Below are positions 1 to 7,810 of a stretch of 42,450 nt of DNA, piece by piece. The DNA is from JADHLN01 sp965658435 (lineage in GTDB: Bacteria; Pseudomonadota; Alphaproteobacteria; Rickettsiales; JABIRX01): positions 1-42,450 of the forward strand of contig CBFHSE010000008.1 of NCBI GenBank assembly GCA_965658435.1, in the 5' to 3' direction. Both the position numbers and the translations under genes were made by a program. How positions within the stretch are numbered: the first letter of the stretch is position 1; every line of letters begins with the position of its first letter. Below the pieces are notes generated by a model. The model searched no databases. It was not told the DNA's origin and saw only the letters and a list, made by a program, of their open reading frames with translations.

Positions 1-675
1 ACAATATGCACAAAAATCAGTGAGTTTAACAATATTCATAAAATTGCAATTAAATATAAAAACATATTCTGTTCAGTAGGAACTCACCCTAATTATGTTT
101 CTGAGGAGAAATTTCATGATATGTCAGAAATAATCAAATTATGCAAATTAGAAAAAGTTATTGGCATTGGTGAAACTGGTCTTGATTATTATTATGATTA
201 TGCTCCTAAAGATTTGCAAAAAAAGAATTTTAATGAACATATAAAAGCAGCCCAAGAAACTGATTTACCAGTAATAATTCATACTAGAGAAGCAGCCAAT
301 GATACTATTGAAATTTTAAAAGAAAATCTAGCTATTAAGCCCTTCCCTGCTTTAATTCATTGCTTTACTGAAGATAAGGATTTTGCTAAAAAAATACTTG
401 ATTTAGGATTATATATTTCAATGTCAGGAATAGTTACTTTTAAAAATGCAGAAAAAATTCGTACTGCATTATCATATATCCCTATTGACAGATTAATAGT
501 AGAGACAGATTCACCTTATTTAGCACCTGTTCCTTATCGCGGTAAAATTAATCAACCAGCTTACACTAAAAATACATTAGAATTTATAGCAAATTTTCTT
601 GATGTTAAAATGGAAAAACTAGCAGAAGAAACTACTAATAATTTTTTTACCTTATTTAAAAAAGCTAATGTTTAA
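1..675 (+). CDS. tatD: TatD-family metal-dependent hydrolase (3' part, runs in from the left edge)
   Basis: Putative metal-dependent deoxyribonuclease of the TatD/YcfH family, a TIM-barrel amidohydrolase acting in the cytoplasm. The frame is open from base 1, so the gene begins outside the window. An ATG at 121 is internal, because the sequence before it already encodes the family segment SVGTHPNYV. Visible motifs are GETGLDYY (metal-binding Glu), PVIIHTREA, LIHCF and VETDSPYLAP (metal-binding Asp), in the usual order. The family is about 255-265 residues and 224 are here, so roughly 35-40 N-terminal residues including the HxH metal motif are missing. The stop codon overlaps the start of the next gene by 8 nt, which suggests coupled translation. 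The family is certain; the physiological substrate is not known. Confidence 0.93.
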   Translation, partial: TICTKISEFNNIHKIAIKYKNIFCSVGTHPNYVSEEKFHDMSEIIKLCKLEKVIGIGETGLDYYYDYAPKDLQKKNFNEHIKAAQETDLPVIIHTREAANDTIEILKENLAIKPFPALIHCFTEDKDFAKKILDLGLYISMSGIVTFKNAEKIRTALSYIPIDRLIVETDSPYLAPVPYRGKINQPAYTKNTLEFIANFLDVKMEKLAEETTNNFFTLFKKANV

Positions 676-958
676 AGCACTAACACTTATTTTTAAGCAA
701 TTAACATTATCACAAAAAATAAAATATTTTGCTGTAATTGCTATATCTTTATTTATTAGCTTTTACTTATTTAGCTTCTTTTTTTCTATATTTTTAGCAA
801 TATTTACTTTTATATTTACCAGAAAAATGCTTAATAAATTTTTTAAACATAAGGTAAGAAACTCACGAGGAAATTTGGATAATATTATCTATAGGGATGG
901 AGAAAAAATTCAATTAAAGGAAATAAACCCGATTAAAAATCGAAAAAAGAAAAAATGA
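668..958 (+). CDS. small basic membrane protein of unknown function
   Basis: I do not recognise this 96-residue protein. Residues about 18-52 form a long, aromatic-rich hydrophobic stretch that could be one long or two short transmembrane segments. The remainder is basic and ends in a lysine-rich tail (KNRKKKK), which by the positive-inside rule should lie in the cytoplasm. It starts inside the end of the tatD-like gene with an 8-nt overlap, so it is probably translated from the same mRNA. Codon use matches the neighbours. No catalytic motif is visible. The overlap and clean open frame argue that it is real. Confidence 0.6.
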   Translation: MFKALTLIFKQLTLSQKIKYFAVIAISLFISFYLFSFFFSIFLAIFTFIFTRKMLNKFFKHKVRNSRGNLDNIIYRDGEKIQLKEINPIKNRKKKK

Positions 959-982
959 CTTATTTATAATTTAATTTGAAAA

Positions 983-1059
983 TGGCGGGAGTGACGAGAC
1001 TCGAACTCGCGGCCTCCTGCGTGACAGGCAGGCGCTCTAACCAACTGAGCTACACCCCC
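983..1059 (-). tRNA. tRNA-Asp (GTC)
   Basis: A full cloverleaf reads on the minus strand. The acceptor stem GGGGGTG pairs with CACTCCC with one G-U pair. The D arm contains AGCTCAGTTGGTTAGAGC, the anticodon GTC lies at 1023-1025, the T loop is TTCGAGT, and the 3' CCA is encoded (983-985). The length is 77 nt. It lies tail to tail with the small membrane protein gene, 24 nt away. A near-consensus promoter sits just upstream (1074-1102). Confidence 0.97.
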
Positions 1060-1073
1060 ATTTAGGTGGGAAA

Positions 1074-1102
1074 TTTATAAACAAAGCTAACTTTGCTGTC
1101 AA
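1074..1102 (-). promoter_or_regulatory. sigma-70-type promoter of tRNA-Asp
   Basis: On the minus strand TTGACA (1097-1102) is followed after exactly 17 bp by TATAAA (1074-1079), an almost perfect housekeeping promoter. Transcription would start about 8 nt before the mature tRNA 5' end. The spacer contains a short dyad, CAAAG-4-CTTTG (1082-1095). Confidence 0.82.
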
Positions 1103-1146
1103 TTAATATAATATATTTTATAATATATAAATAAAAATAATTTAAT

Positions 1147-1995
1147 ATGTCATATATATTTTTAAATAATAAAATAATCAATGATAGTGAAGCTAAAATT
1201 TCAATTCATGATAGAGCTTTACAATTTTCTGATGGTATTTATGAGGTAATCTTACTAAATTCAGGGAATTTTATAGATTTAGATGCCCATATTGAAAGAT
1301 TATTTTCTTCTTTAGCTATGCTAAAAATAAAGCTCTCTTTTAATAAAGAAGAATTAATAGAAAAAATCATAAATTATCAAATAAAAACAAAAGAACATAA
1401 TAATGCTTTATATATTCAAATAACTAGAGGTTCATATAAGAGAGTACAGACTCTTGATATTGCTAGTGAAGCAAATATTATTATGTATTTTTTAGATAAT
1501 AAATCACTTGATAAGCAAGATATACTTAATGGCTTTAGTGCAATTACCCATGATGATATTAGATGGAAAAAATGCGAAATTAAATCAACTTCTATTTTAG
1601 CTAATTTATTATGTAAGGAAAAAGCTAATGAATTATCTGCTTGTGAGGCAATTTTAATTGAAGATAATCATGTTACTGAGGGTAGCTTTTCTAATATATT
1701 TATTATTGATAAAAATAATATATTAATAACAAGGCCAATAGATGATGGAAGAATTCTACCAGGAATTACCAGAGCAAGAATATTAAAATTAGCCGAACAG
1801 AATAACATAAATATTGATATTAGAAAATATAGCAAAGCAGAATTATTTTCTGCTAAAGAGGTTTTTGCTTCAAGCTCTACAATGTTAATAAGACCAATAA
1901 TTAAAATTGATGAAGAAATTATTGGCTCTGGAAAAACAGGTGATCTAACTAAGAAATTAATTTCACTTTATCAAGATTTCTTGGATAAACATTAA
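1147..1995 (+). CDS. dat: D-amino-acid aminotransferase (PLP fold type IV)
   Basis: Class IV PLP-dependent aminotransferase, most like D-alanine aminotransferase. This enzyme moves the amino group between D-alanine and 2-oxoglutarate to give D-glutamate, a peptidoglycan precursor. The N-terminal SIHDRALQFSDGIYEV block, the CEIKSTS motif with PLP lysine K146, VTEGSFSNIFI and ILPGITRARIL are all in place. Length (282 aa) and lysine position match characterised bacterial D-amino-acid transaminases (about 283 aa, K145). Branched-chain aminotransferase or aminodeoxychorismate lyase are the alternatives; the length and the motif sequence around the lysine favour Dat. The gene stands alone on its strand between tRNA-Asp and a convergent gene whose stop is 16 nt away. 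The upstream region is an AT run with no clear -35 element. Confidence 0.85.
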   Translation: MSYIFLNNKIINDSEAKISIHDRALQFSDGIYEVILLNSGNFIDLDAHIERLFSSLAMLKIKLSFNKEELIEKIINYQIKTKEHNNALYIQITRGSYKRVQTLDIASEANIIMYFLDNKSLDKQDILNGFSAITHDDIRWKKCEIKSTSILANLLCKEKANELSACEAILIEDNHVTEGSFSNIFIIDKNNILITRPIDDGRILPGITRARILKLAEQNNINIDIRKYSKAELFSAKEVFASSSTMLIRPIIKIDEEIIGSGKTGDLTKKLISLYQDFLDKH

Positions 1996-2011
1996 AGCTA
2001 GGATTTTTTAA

Positions 2012-3208
2012 TTATTTAATTTTAAATTTATTTCTTACAGCTAAAAATAGTAAAAATATTAAAATAATATTTATAAGGCTTTGCCCTAAAAATAACATAT
2101 TAGGTAATTTTTCGAAATTTGCTTCAATGCCAAATATAGATGTTTTAAAAAGTGGGAATATTGTTCTTGCTAAAGATAATTCAAATCCTTCTAAACAAAT
2201 ATTTCCATATAAATAATAACAGTTAAGAAAAGCAAATAATATAAAGCTTAAACATAAGCAAATAAATGGCCTAAAAATACTTGTTCCACATTTGGAAAAA
2301 AAATCATATGATCGCATCAAATAATCTTTATTTTTAGCTTTTAATTCATATCTAAAAAATCTCATTTCCTCTTCATAGTTATTATTTTTAATATAATAAT
2401 TTTTTAAGAATATATATTTCTCTGGATCTTCCTCCTGCTTGTCTTTATTGGCAGCGCATTTTGCTTTTTTATCTATTTTATGTATTTTTATATTATCTGC
2501 ACCTGTTGAAATTATATTAGAAAAATCAGGTATTTTAGTAAAGATATTATCAAATTTTGCATAATTAATAAAATGCGTATTAATTAAATTAATGTTTTTT
2601 ATTTCATTATTTTCGCTTCTATTAGCAATTTTTATAATATTAAATTGAGACTCTGATAAATCTAAATTATCTATATCAACGCCAGTGCAAATAAATTTTT
2701 CAACCTCAATATTGTTTAATTTTAATTTTTTAATTTTAGATTTTTGAAAAGATTTAATAGTAATATCACCATATTTGCTTTTAGCATTTTCTGAAGTTGT
2801 TATCTTTACCTCATCTAGATTATAAGTTTGTCCTATTATATTTAACTCTGGATTTTTTCCATTAAGATCTATCTTAATTCCTCTATTTTCTTGACCATTT
2901 TTGTTATTATTTTGTGGTAAATCACAATCTTCAAATGTAATTTTTTCTGCCTCTAAGGAAATAAATCCATTTTCATTAAATGGACAATTTTTAAAATATA
3001 TATGTTTACCTTTTTTTATTGTAAATTTTGTAACTTTACTAAAATCCCAGCCGTCGCATTCTATATGTGTTGTGAAGTTTTCACAGTTAATTTCAATAAT
3101 TATATCATTTTTACCTGCAACTAGTTCACCCCATTCATCCTTCCTCCTATCATTATGATCTTGAGATGTTTGATGAATCTTTTTAAAAGAAGGAGTTAAG
3201 TTTCTCAT
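2012..3208 (-). CDS. pentapeptide-like protein with a C-terminal two-helix membrane domain
   Basis: A 398-residue protein of unknown function. Residues about 50-235 are built of short irregular repeats with evenly spaced Phe, Leu and Cys (FKNCPF, FEDCDL, LDLSESQF, TGVDI), resembling a degenerate pentapeptide or right-handed beta-helix fold. A linker rich in Lys, Asn and Glu follows. The C-terminal part has the pattern ELKAK...YDFFSKCGTSIFRP (288-314), hydrophobic helices at about 314-334 and 371-391, and the ending FLAVRNKFKIK. From memory this ending resembles the membrane domain that follows pentapeptide repeats in other bacteria (S-x-G-x-S-x-x-RP and LxLRNxFxxK). The ATG lies 34 nt downstream of tRNA-Val with no clear Shine-Dalgarno sequence. 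The fold call is an inference and no enzymatic function is visible. Confidence 0.78.
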   Translation of the reverse strand: MRNLTPSFKKIHQTSQDHNDRRKDEWGELVAGKNDIIIEINCENFTTHIECDGWDFSKVTKFTIKKGKHIYFKNCPFNENGFISLEAEKITFEDCDLPQNNNKNGQENRGIKIDLNGKNPELNIIGQTYNLDEVKITTSENAKSKYGDITIKSFQKSKIKKLKLNNIEVEKFICTGVDIDNLDLSESQFNIIKIANRSENNEIKNINLINTHFINYAKFDNIFTKIPDFSNIISTGADNIKIHKIDKKAKCAANKDKQEEDPEKYIFLKNYYIKNNNYEEEMRFFRYELKAKNKDYLMRSYDFFSKCGTSIFRPFICLCLSFILFAFLNCYYLYGNICLEGFELSLARTIFPLFKTSIFGIEANFEKLPNMLFLGQSLINIILIFLLFLAVRNKFKIK

Positions 3209-3242
3209 TATTATGAATATTAAACTGAGATAGTTGTGGAGA

Positions 3243-3319
3243 TGGTGGGCGATGAGAGATTCGAACTCCCGACCCCCTCGGTGTAAACGAGATGCTCTAG
3301 CCAGCTGAGCTAATCGCCC
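3243..3319 (-). tRNA. tRNA-Val (TAC)
   Basis: Minus-strand cloverleaf with acceptor stem GGGCGAT/ATCGCCC, discriminator A and encoded CCA (3243-3245). The anticodon TAC is at 3283-3285 inside the loop TTTACAC, and the T loop is TTCGAAT. The length is 77 nt. It lies between lon (upstream, same strand) and the pentapeptide-like gene, which starts 34 nt after its 3' end. Confidence 0.97.
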
Positions 3320-3329
3320 CTTAGGGTGG

Positions 3330-3358
3330 TTTTTATTCTTTATTTGCTAAATTAGCAA
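3330..3358 (-). promoter_or_regulatory. possible promoter of tRNA-Val overlapping a perfect dyad
   Basis: TTGCTA (3353-3358) and TAAAAA (3330-3335) are 17 bp apart and would start transcription about 3 nt before the mature tRNA. The -10 element is poor. The -35 element is half of a perfect inverted repeat, TTGCTAA-A-TTAGCAA (3344-3358). Such a dyad could bind a regulator, be part of read-through processing after lon, or be chance in AT-rich DNA. Confidence 0.35.
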
Positions 3359-3388
3359 GTAAAAACATCTTATATTTATAAATTTCAG

Positions 3389-3410
3389 CTAATTTTTATA
3401 TTAAAATTAG
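3389..3410. repeat. AT-rich inverted repeat at the end of lon
   Basis: CTAATTTT (3389-3396) and AAAATTAG (3403-3410) form a perfect 8-bp stem around a 6-nt loop. The repeat overlaps the lon stop codon. In the lon direction no T-run follows, so it is not a standard intrinsic terminator, but it could slow 3' exonucleases or help Rho-dependent ending. Confidence 0.4.
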
Positions 3411-5803
3411 TGAGTAGAAAGCTTAGATTCAGATTTAACTAATTTATCTTTTTCTTCTTTCCATTTAGCAGGCTTTGTTGCTTTTATTAAAGCAGCCTTT
3501 AAAACTTCATCTAAATTTGAAGCATAAATAATTTCAAGATTATCGGTAATATTTTTTGGCAAATCTGCTAAATTTTTTCTGTTTTTTTCAGGGATAATAA
3601 CTTGCTTAATTCCTGCTCTTAATGCAGCTAAGAGCTTTTCTTTCAAACCACCAATTGGCAGCACCCTACCCCTTAAGGTGATCTCACCTGTCATAGCAAC
3701 CAATCTATTCACAGGGATATTAGTTAAAATTGAAACTATTGATGTGCAAATTGCAATTCCAGCTGAAGGACCATCTTTTGGAGTTGCCCCTTCAGGAACA
3801 TGTAAATGAATATCATATTTTTGATATTCTTTAGTAGTAACACCAAATTCATGTGAACGTGACTTAAAATAATTATAAGCTGCATGCACAGATTCTTTCA
3901 TTACATCACCTAATTTTCCAGTGCATGTAATTTTGCCATCTCCAGGTATTTTAACCGCTTCAATAGATAAAATATCACCTCCAAATTCTGTATAAGCAAG
4001 GCCAGTTGTTACGCCAATTAAATCTTTTTCTTCAATTCTACCATAATCAAATTTTGCAACACCTGAATATTTAGCCAGATTTTTAGGTGAAATATTAATT
4101 TTTGTAGTTTTCTCATCAGCATCAATATTACGTGTAGCTTTACGAGCTATATTAGCTATTTCTCTTTCTAAATTTCTTACTCCAGCTTCATAAGTATATT
4201 TTCTTATTAATTCTAAAATAGCTTTATCTGCAAGAGATAATTCTTTTTTATCTAAGCCATGTGCTTCAAGTTGACGTGGGATAAGATGTTTTTTAGCTAT
4301 TTGCAATTTTTCATCTTCTGTATAACCAGAAACATTAATAATCTCCATTCTGTCTCTTAATGCGTGAGGAATATTTAATGAATTAGCTGTAGTAACAAAC
4401 ATTACTTCTGATAAATCATAATCAACTTCTAAATAATGATCACTAAAACTTGCATTTTGCTCAGGATCTAGCACCTCTAATAATGCTGAGGCCGGATCAC
4501 CCCTAAAATCTTGGCCCATTTTGTCTATTTCATCTAATAAAAATAGCGGGTTAGATGTTTGACATTTTTTCATTTGCTGAATTATTTTACCTGGCATTGC
4601 TCCTATATAGGTTTTTCTATGCCCTCTTATTTCAGCTTCATCTCTTACACCACCTAAAGATATTTTAGCAAATTTTCTACCCATTGTTTCAGCGATAGAT
4701 TTTGCAAGAGAAGTTTTACCAACTCCTGGAGGTCCAACTAAACATAAAACTGGTCCTTTTATTTTTTTTACTCTTTTATTTACAGCAATAAACTCAAGAA
4801 TTCTTTCTTTTACCTTATCAAGAGCATAATGCTGGTTATTTAAGATTTCTTCTGCTTTTTTTAAATCTATTTTTAATTTATTTGGTTCATGCCAAGGAAT
4901 ATTTAATAAACATTCCAGATAATTTCTGATAATTCCTGCCTCTGAAGAAATTGGATTCATAGCCTTTAGCTTCTTTAAATCAGAACTTGCTTTTTGCTTA
5001 GCTTCTTTTGATAAAAGCTTTTCTTTGATTAATTTGCTAAAATTCTCAATTTCATCTTGTTCTTCTAAATCAGCTTCTCCTAATTCTTTTTTTATCGCTT
5101 TTAATTGTTCGTTTAAATAATATTCTCTTTGTGATGTTTCAACTTGAGTTTTAATACGATTTTTTATTTTATTTTCAGCTTCAAGAACTTGATATTCACC
5201 TTTTAGTAATTCTAGTGCTAAATTTAACCTTTTAGCTATATCTATCTCTTCAAGACCTTTTTGCTTTTCAGTTATTTTTAATGGCAATGTTGATATTATG
5301 TGATCTGCTAATTTAGCTGGATCATTAATCTCAATAATTGCTGTAGCTAAATCAGAAGGAACTCTCTCTTCTAATTTAATATAATCTTTAAATTTTTCTT
5401 TTAATGTTCTTACAAGAGCAATATATTTGCCTGTATCATTATCAGAATAATTTATTAATTCTATTTGAGCTGAGAAGCTTTTATCATTATGAAATTTAAC
5501 TAATTTTGCTCTTTGTTTAGTTTCCACTAAAATTTTTAAGGTACCATCTGGTAATTTCAAGAGCTGAATAATATGACAAATTGTACCAATTTCATAAATA
5601 TCTTTTCCAGTTATTTCATTTACAGAAGCTGATTTCTGAGTAACTAAAAAGATTTTTTTATCTTTATCTAATGCCTCTTCCAAAGCTTTGATTGATTTAT
5701 TTCGCCCGATAAATAATGGAAGAATCATATCAGGAAAAACTACAATATCTCTAAGTGGTAGTGCTGGAATTTGCACCAGATCTTTTTTGATGGCTCTTAT
5801 CAT
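3407..5803 (-). CDS. lon: ATP-dependent protease Lon
   Basis: Cytoplasmic AAA+ serine protease that degrades misfolded and regulatory proteins. At 798 residues it has the normal bacterial length. The N-terminal LON substrate-binding domain begins at ALPLRDIVVFPDM. Then come the Walker A motif GPPGVGKT (357-364), Walker B with DEID (424-427), and the protease domain with catalytic Ser680 in PKDGPSAG and Lys721 in GGLKEK, matching the Ser/Lys dyad of E. coli Lon. It is the last gene of a tig-clpP-clpX-lon group, starting 3 nt after the clpX stop, so it is very likely cotranscribed. No heat-shock promoter was recognised. Confidence 0.98.
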   Translation of the reverse strand: MIRAIKKDLVQIPALPLRDIVVFPDMILPLFIGRNKSIKALEEALDKDKKIFLVTQKSASVNEITGKDIYEIGTICHIIQLLKLPDGTLKILVETKQRAKLVKFHNDKSFSAQIELINYSDNDTGKYIALVRTLKEKFKDYIKLEERVPSDLATAIIEINDPAKLADHIISTLPLKITEKQKGLEEIDIAKRLNLALELLKGEYQVLEAENKIKNRIKTQVETSQREYYLNEQLKAIKKELGEADLEEQDEIENFSKLIKEKLLSKEAKQKASSDLKKLKAMNPISSEAGIIRNYLECLLNIPWHEPNKLKIDLKKAEEILNNQHYALDKVKERILEFIAVNKRVKKIKGPVLCLVGPPGVGKTSLAKSIAETMGRKFAKISLGGVRDEAEIRGHRKTYIGAMPGKIIQQMKKCQTSNPLFLLDEIDKMGQDFRGDPASALLEVLDPEQNASFSDHYLEVDYDLSEVMFVTTANSLNIPHALRDRMEIINVSGYTEDEKLQIAKKHLIPRQLEAHGLDKKELSLADKAILELIRKYTYEAGVRNLEREIANIARKATRNIDADEKTTKINISPKNLAKYSGVAKFDYGRIEEKDLIGVTTGLAYTEFGGDILSIEAVKIPGDGKITCTGKLGDVMKESVHAAYNYFKSRSHEFGVTTKEYQKYDIHLHVPEGATPKDGPSAGIAICTSIVSILTNIPVNRLVAMTGEITLRGRVLPIGGLKEKLLAALRAGIKQVIIPEKNRKNLADLPKNITDNLEIIYASNLDEVLKAALIKATKPAKWKEEKDKLVKSESKLSTH

Positions 5804-5806
5804 CTA

Positions 5807-7108
5807 TTAGCTAGCTTTTTTTTTATTTGGGGTTTTTTTAGCTTTTTTAACTGCTGCTGGTTTAGTTGCAGCTTTAGCTTTTTCTTTAGCAAGAATCACT
5901 ATTTCTGGTTTTTTACCATCATCAATAACTTTTTGATCAATAGTCACCTGTTTTTTACCTTTAATGCTTGGTAAATCATACATTGTATCAAGTAAAGTTG
6001 ATTCCATGATAGCTCTTAAACCTCTGGCACCAGTTCCTCTTTTAATTGCTTTAGTTACAAATGCTTTTAAGGATTCTTTTGTAAATATTAAATCAGTATT
6101 TTCCATTTTTACTAATTTTTGATATTGCTTCACAAGAGCGTTTTTTGGTTCAGTTAAAATTTTAACTAAATCACTTTCACTTAAATCGGATAATGGAGCA
6201 ATAACTGGAAGTCTTCCGATAAATTCAGGAATTAAACCATATTTTACTAAATCATCTGGCTCAATATTTGAAATTATATCAGCCATTTTTACATTTTTAA
6301 CATCTCTAACATCTGCAGAAAATCCAATAGAAACTCCCCTTCCTTTAGCAGAAACGATTTTTTCTAAACCTTCAAATGCACCAGCACAAATAAATAGGAT
6401 ATTAGAAGTATCAACTTGCAAATATTCTTGTTGAGGATGTTTTCTTCCTCCTTGCGGTGGCACTGCAGCAACAGTTCCTTCTATAATTTTTAGTAATGCT
6501 TGCTGAACACCCTCACCCGATACATCTCTTGTTATTGATGGATTATCAGATTTTCTGGAAATTTTATCTATTTCATCAATATAGACAATTCCTCTTTGGG
6601 CTTTTTCAACATTATAATCTGCAGATTGTAATAATCTTAAAATAATATTTTCTACATCTTCCCCAACATATCCCGCTTCTGTTAATGATGTTGCATCGGC
6701 CATAGCAAATGGTACATCAAGAATTCTTGCAAGAGTTTGTGCTAATAATGTTTTTCCACAACCTGTTGGTCCTATTAATAAAATATTAGATTTTGTTAAT
6801 TCAACATTATTACTGCTGCTATTTAGATCTTCAAGCCTTTTATAGTGATTATAAACAGCTACTGATAATACTTTTTTAGCATAATCTTGCCCTACAACAT
6901 AATCATCTAATATTTTACAAATTTCTTCTGGAGCAGAAATTTTGTCAGTTTCTTTGTTAACAATAGATGTTTTTTTATCTTCTTTTATAACATCTGTGCA
7001 TAATTCTATACATTCATTACAAATAAAAACTGCAGGACCTGCTATTAATTTTTTAACTTCATATTGGCTTTTGCCACAAAATGAACAGAATAATGTATCT
7101 TTACTCAT
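5807..7108 (-). CDS. clpX: ATP-dependent Clp protease, ATP-binding subunit ClpX
   Basis: Unfoldase that recognises substrates, unfolds them and feeds them into ClpP. The 433-residue protein has the N-terminal zinc-binding domain (C8, C11, C30, C33) and Walker A GPTGCGKT at 113-120. The GYVGED and GGRKHP pore loops and an SIGFSAD segment equivalent to the IGF loop that docks on ClpP are also present. After the normal end it carries a tail of about 25 residues rich in Lys and Ala, likely flexible. It sits 2 nt downstream of clpP and 3 nt upstream of lon. Confidence 0.98.
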   Translation of the reverse strand: MSKDTLFCSFCGKSQYEVKKLIAGPAVFICNECIELCTDVIKEDKKTSIVNKETDKISAPEEICKILDDYVVGQDYAKKVLSVAVYNHYKRLEDLNSSSNNVELTKSNILLIGPTGCGKTLLAQTLARILDVPFAMADATSLTEAGYVGEDVENIILRLLQSADYNVEKAQRGIVYIDEIDKISRKSDNPSITRDVSGEGVQQALLKIIEGTVAAVPPQGGRKHPQQEYLQVDTSNILFICAGAFEGLEKIVSAKGRGVSIGFSADVRDVKNVKMADIISNIEPDDLVKYGLIPEFIGRLPVIAPLSDLSESDLVKILTEPKNALVKQYQKLVKMENTDLIFTKESLKAFVTKAIKRGTGARGLRAIMESTLLDTMYDLPSIKGKKQVTIDQKVIDDGKKPEIVILAKEKAKAATKPAAVKKAKKTPNKKKAS

Positions 7109-7110
7109 AA

Positions 7111-7749
7111 TTATTTTTTAGTCTTATTATTTTTTTCAACTTCATTTCTATTTTGGATTACTTGATCAATCAATCCAAATGATTTTGCTTCCTCAGCAGA
7201 CATAAAATTATCACGTTCCATTGATTTATGGATAGTGTCTAATTTTTTACCTGTATGATTAACATAAATCTCGTTTAATCTTTTTTTAAGCTTTAATATT
7301 TCTTTGGCATGAATTTCTATATCAGTAGCTTGCCCTTGAAAGCCTCCTGATGGTTGATGAATCATAATTCTTGAGTTTGGCAAACTGTAACGACAACCTT
7401 TTTGACCAGCAGTTAAAAGAAGCGAGCCCATTGAAGCTGCTTGACCAATACACATTGTAGAAACTTCAGAGTTAATATATTGCATTGTATCGTAAATTGA
7501 CAATCCAGCTGTTACAACTCCTCCCGGAGAGTTAATATACATATAAATTGGTTTGTGAGGATCTTCAGATTCTAGAAATAAAAGCTGAGCTACAATTAAG
7601 CTAGCCATATGATCTTCAACCTGGCCAGTTACAAAAATAATTCTTTCTTTTAATAGCCTTGAGTAAATATCAAATGATCTTTCTCCACGAGCAGTTTGCT
7701 CAATTACCATCGGTACAAGGGTATTAGTGAATTGGTCTAATATGTCCAT
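7111..7749 (-). CDS. clpP: ATP-dependent Clp protease, proteolytic subunit ClpP
   Basis: Serine peptidase that forms the double-ring degradation chamber used by ClpX. The catalytic triad is visible as Ser106 in GQAASMGS, His131 in MIHQPSGG and Asp180. Its 212 residues are a normal length. The ATG has a recognisable Shine-Dalgarno sequence (AAGGA) about 9 nt upstream. The gap to tig is about 60 nt, the largest inside this group; it holds a small dyad (TTATC-5-GATAA) but no convincing promoter. Confidence 0.98.
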   Translation of the reverse strand: MDILDQFTNTLVPMVIEQTARGERSFDIYSRLLKERIIFVTGQVEDHMASLIVAQLLFLESEDPHKPIYMYINSPGGVVTAGLSIYDTMQYINSEVSTMCIGQAASMGSLLLTAGQKGCRYSLPNSRIMIHQPSGGFQGQATDIEIHAKEILKLKKRLNEIYVNHTGKKLDTIHKSMERDNFMSAEEAKSFGLIDQVIQNRNEVEKNNKTKK

Positions 7750-7810
7750 TTATTTTATCCTTAGGGTTATCGCAATGATAAGTGACAAAAAATAAATTTA
7801 AATGGTTTTT

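Noticed and set aside
2901..3158. Plus-strand open frame of 85 codons
   Set aside because: It lies entirely antisense to the 398-residue membrane protein gene and its translation has no family features; open by base composition only.
3389..3410. Intrinsic terminator after lon
   Set aside because: The stem is all but one pair per arm A-T and no T-run follows it in the direction of lon, so I list it only as an inverted repeat.
5771..5974. Plus-strand open frame rich in Phe and Ser
   Set aside because: It is the antisense shadow of the Lys/Ala-rich clpX tail and the lon start.
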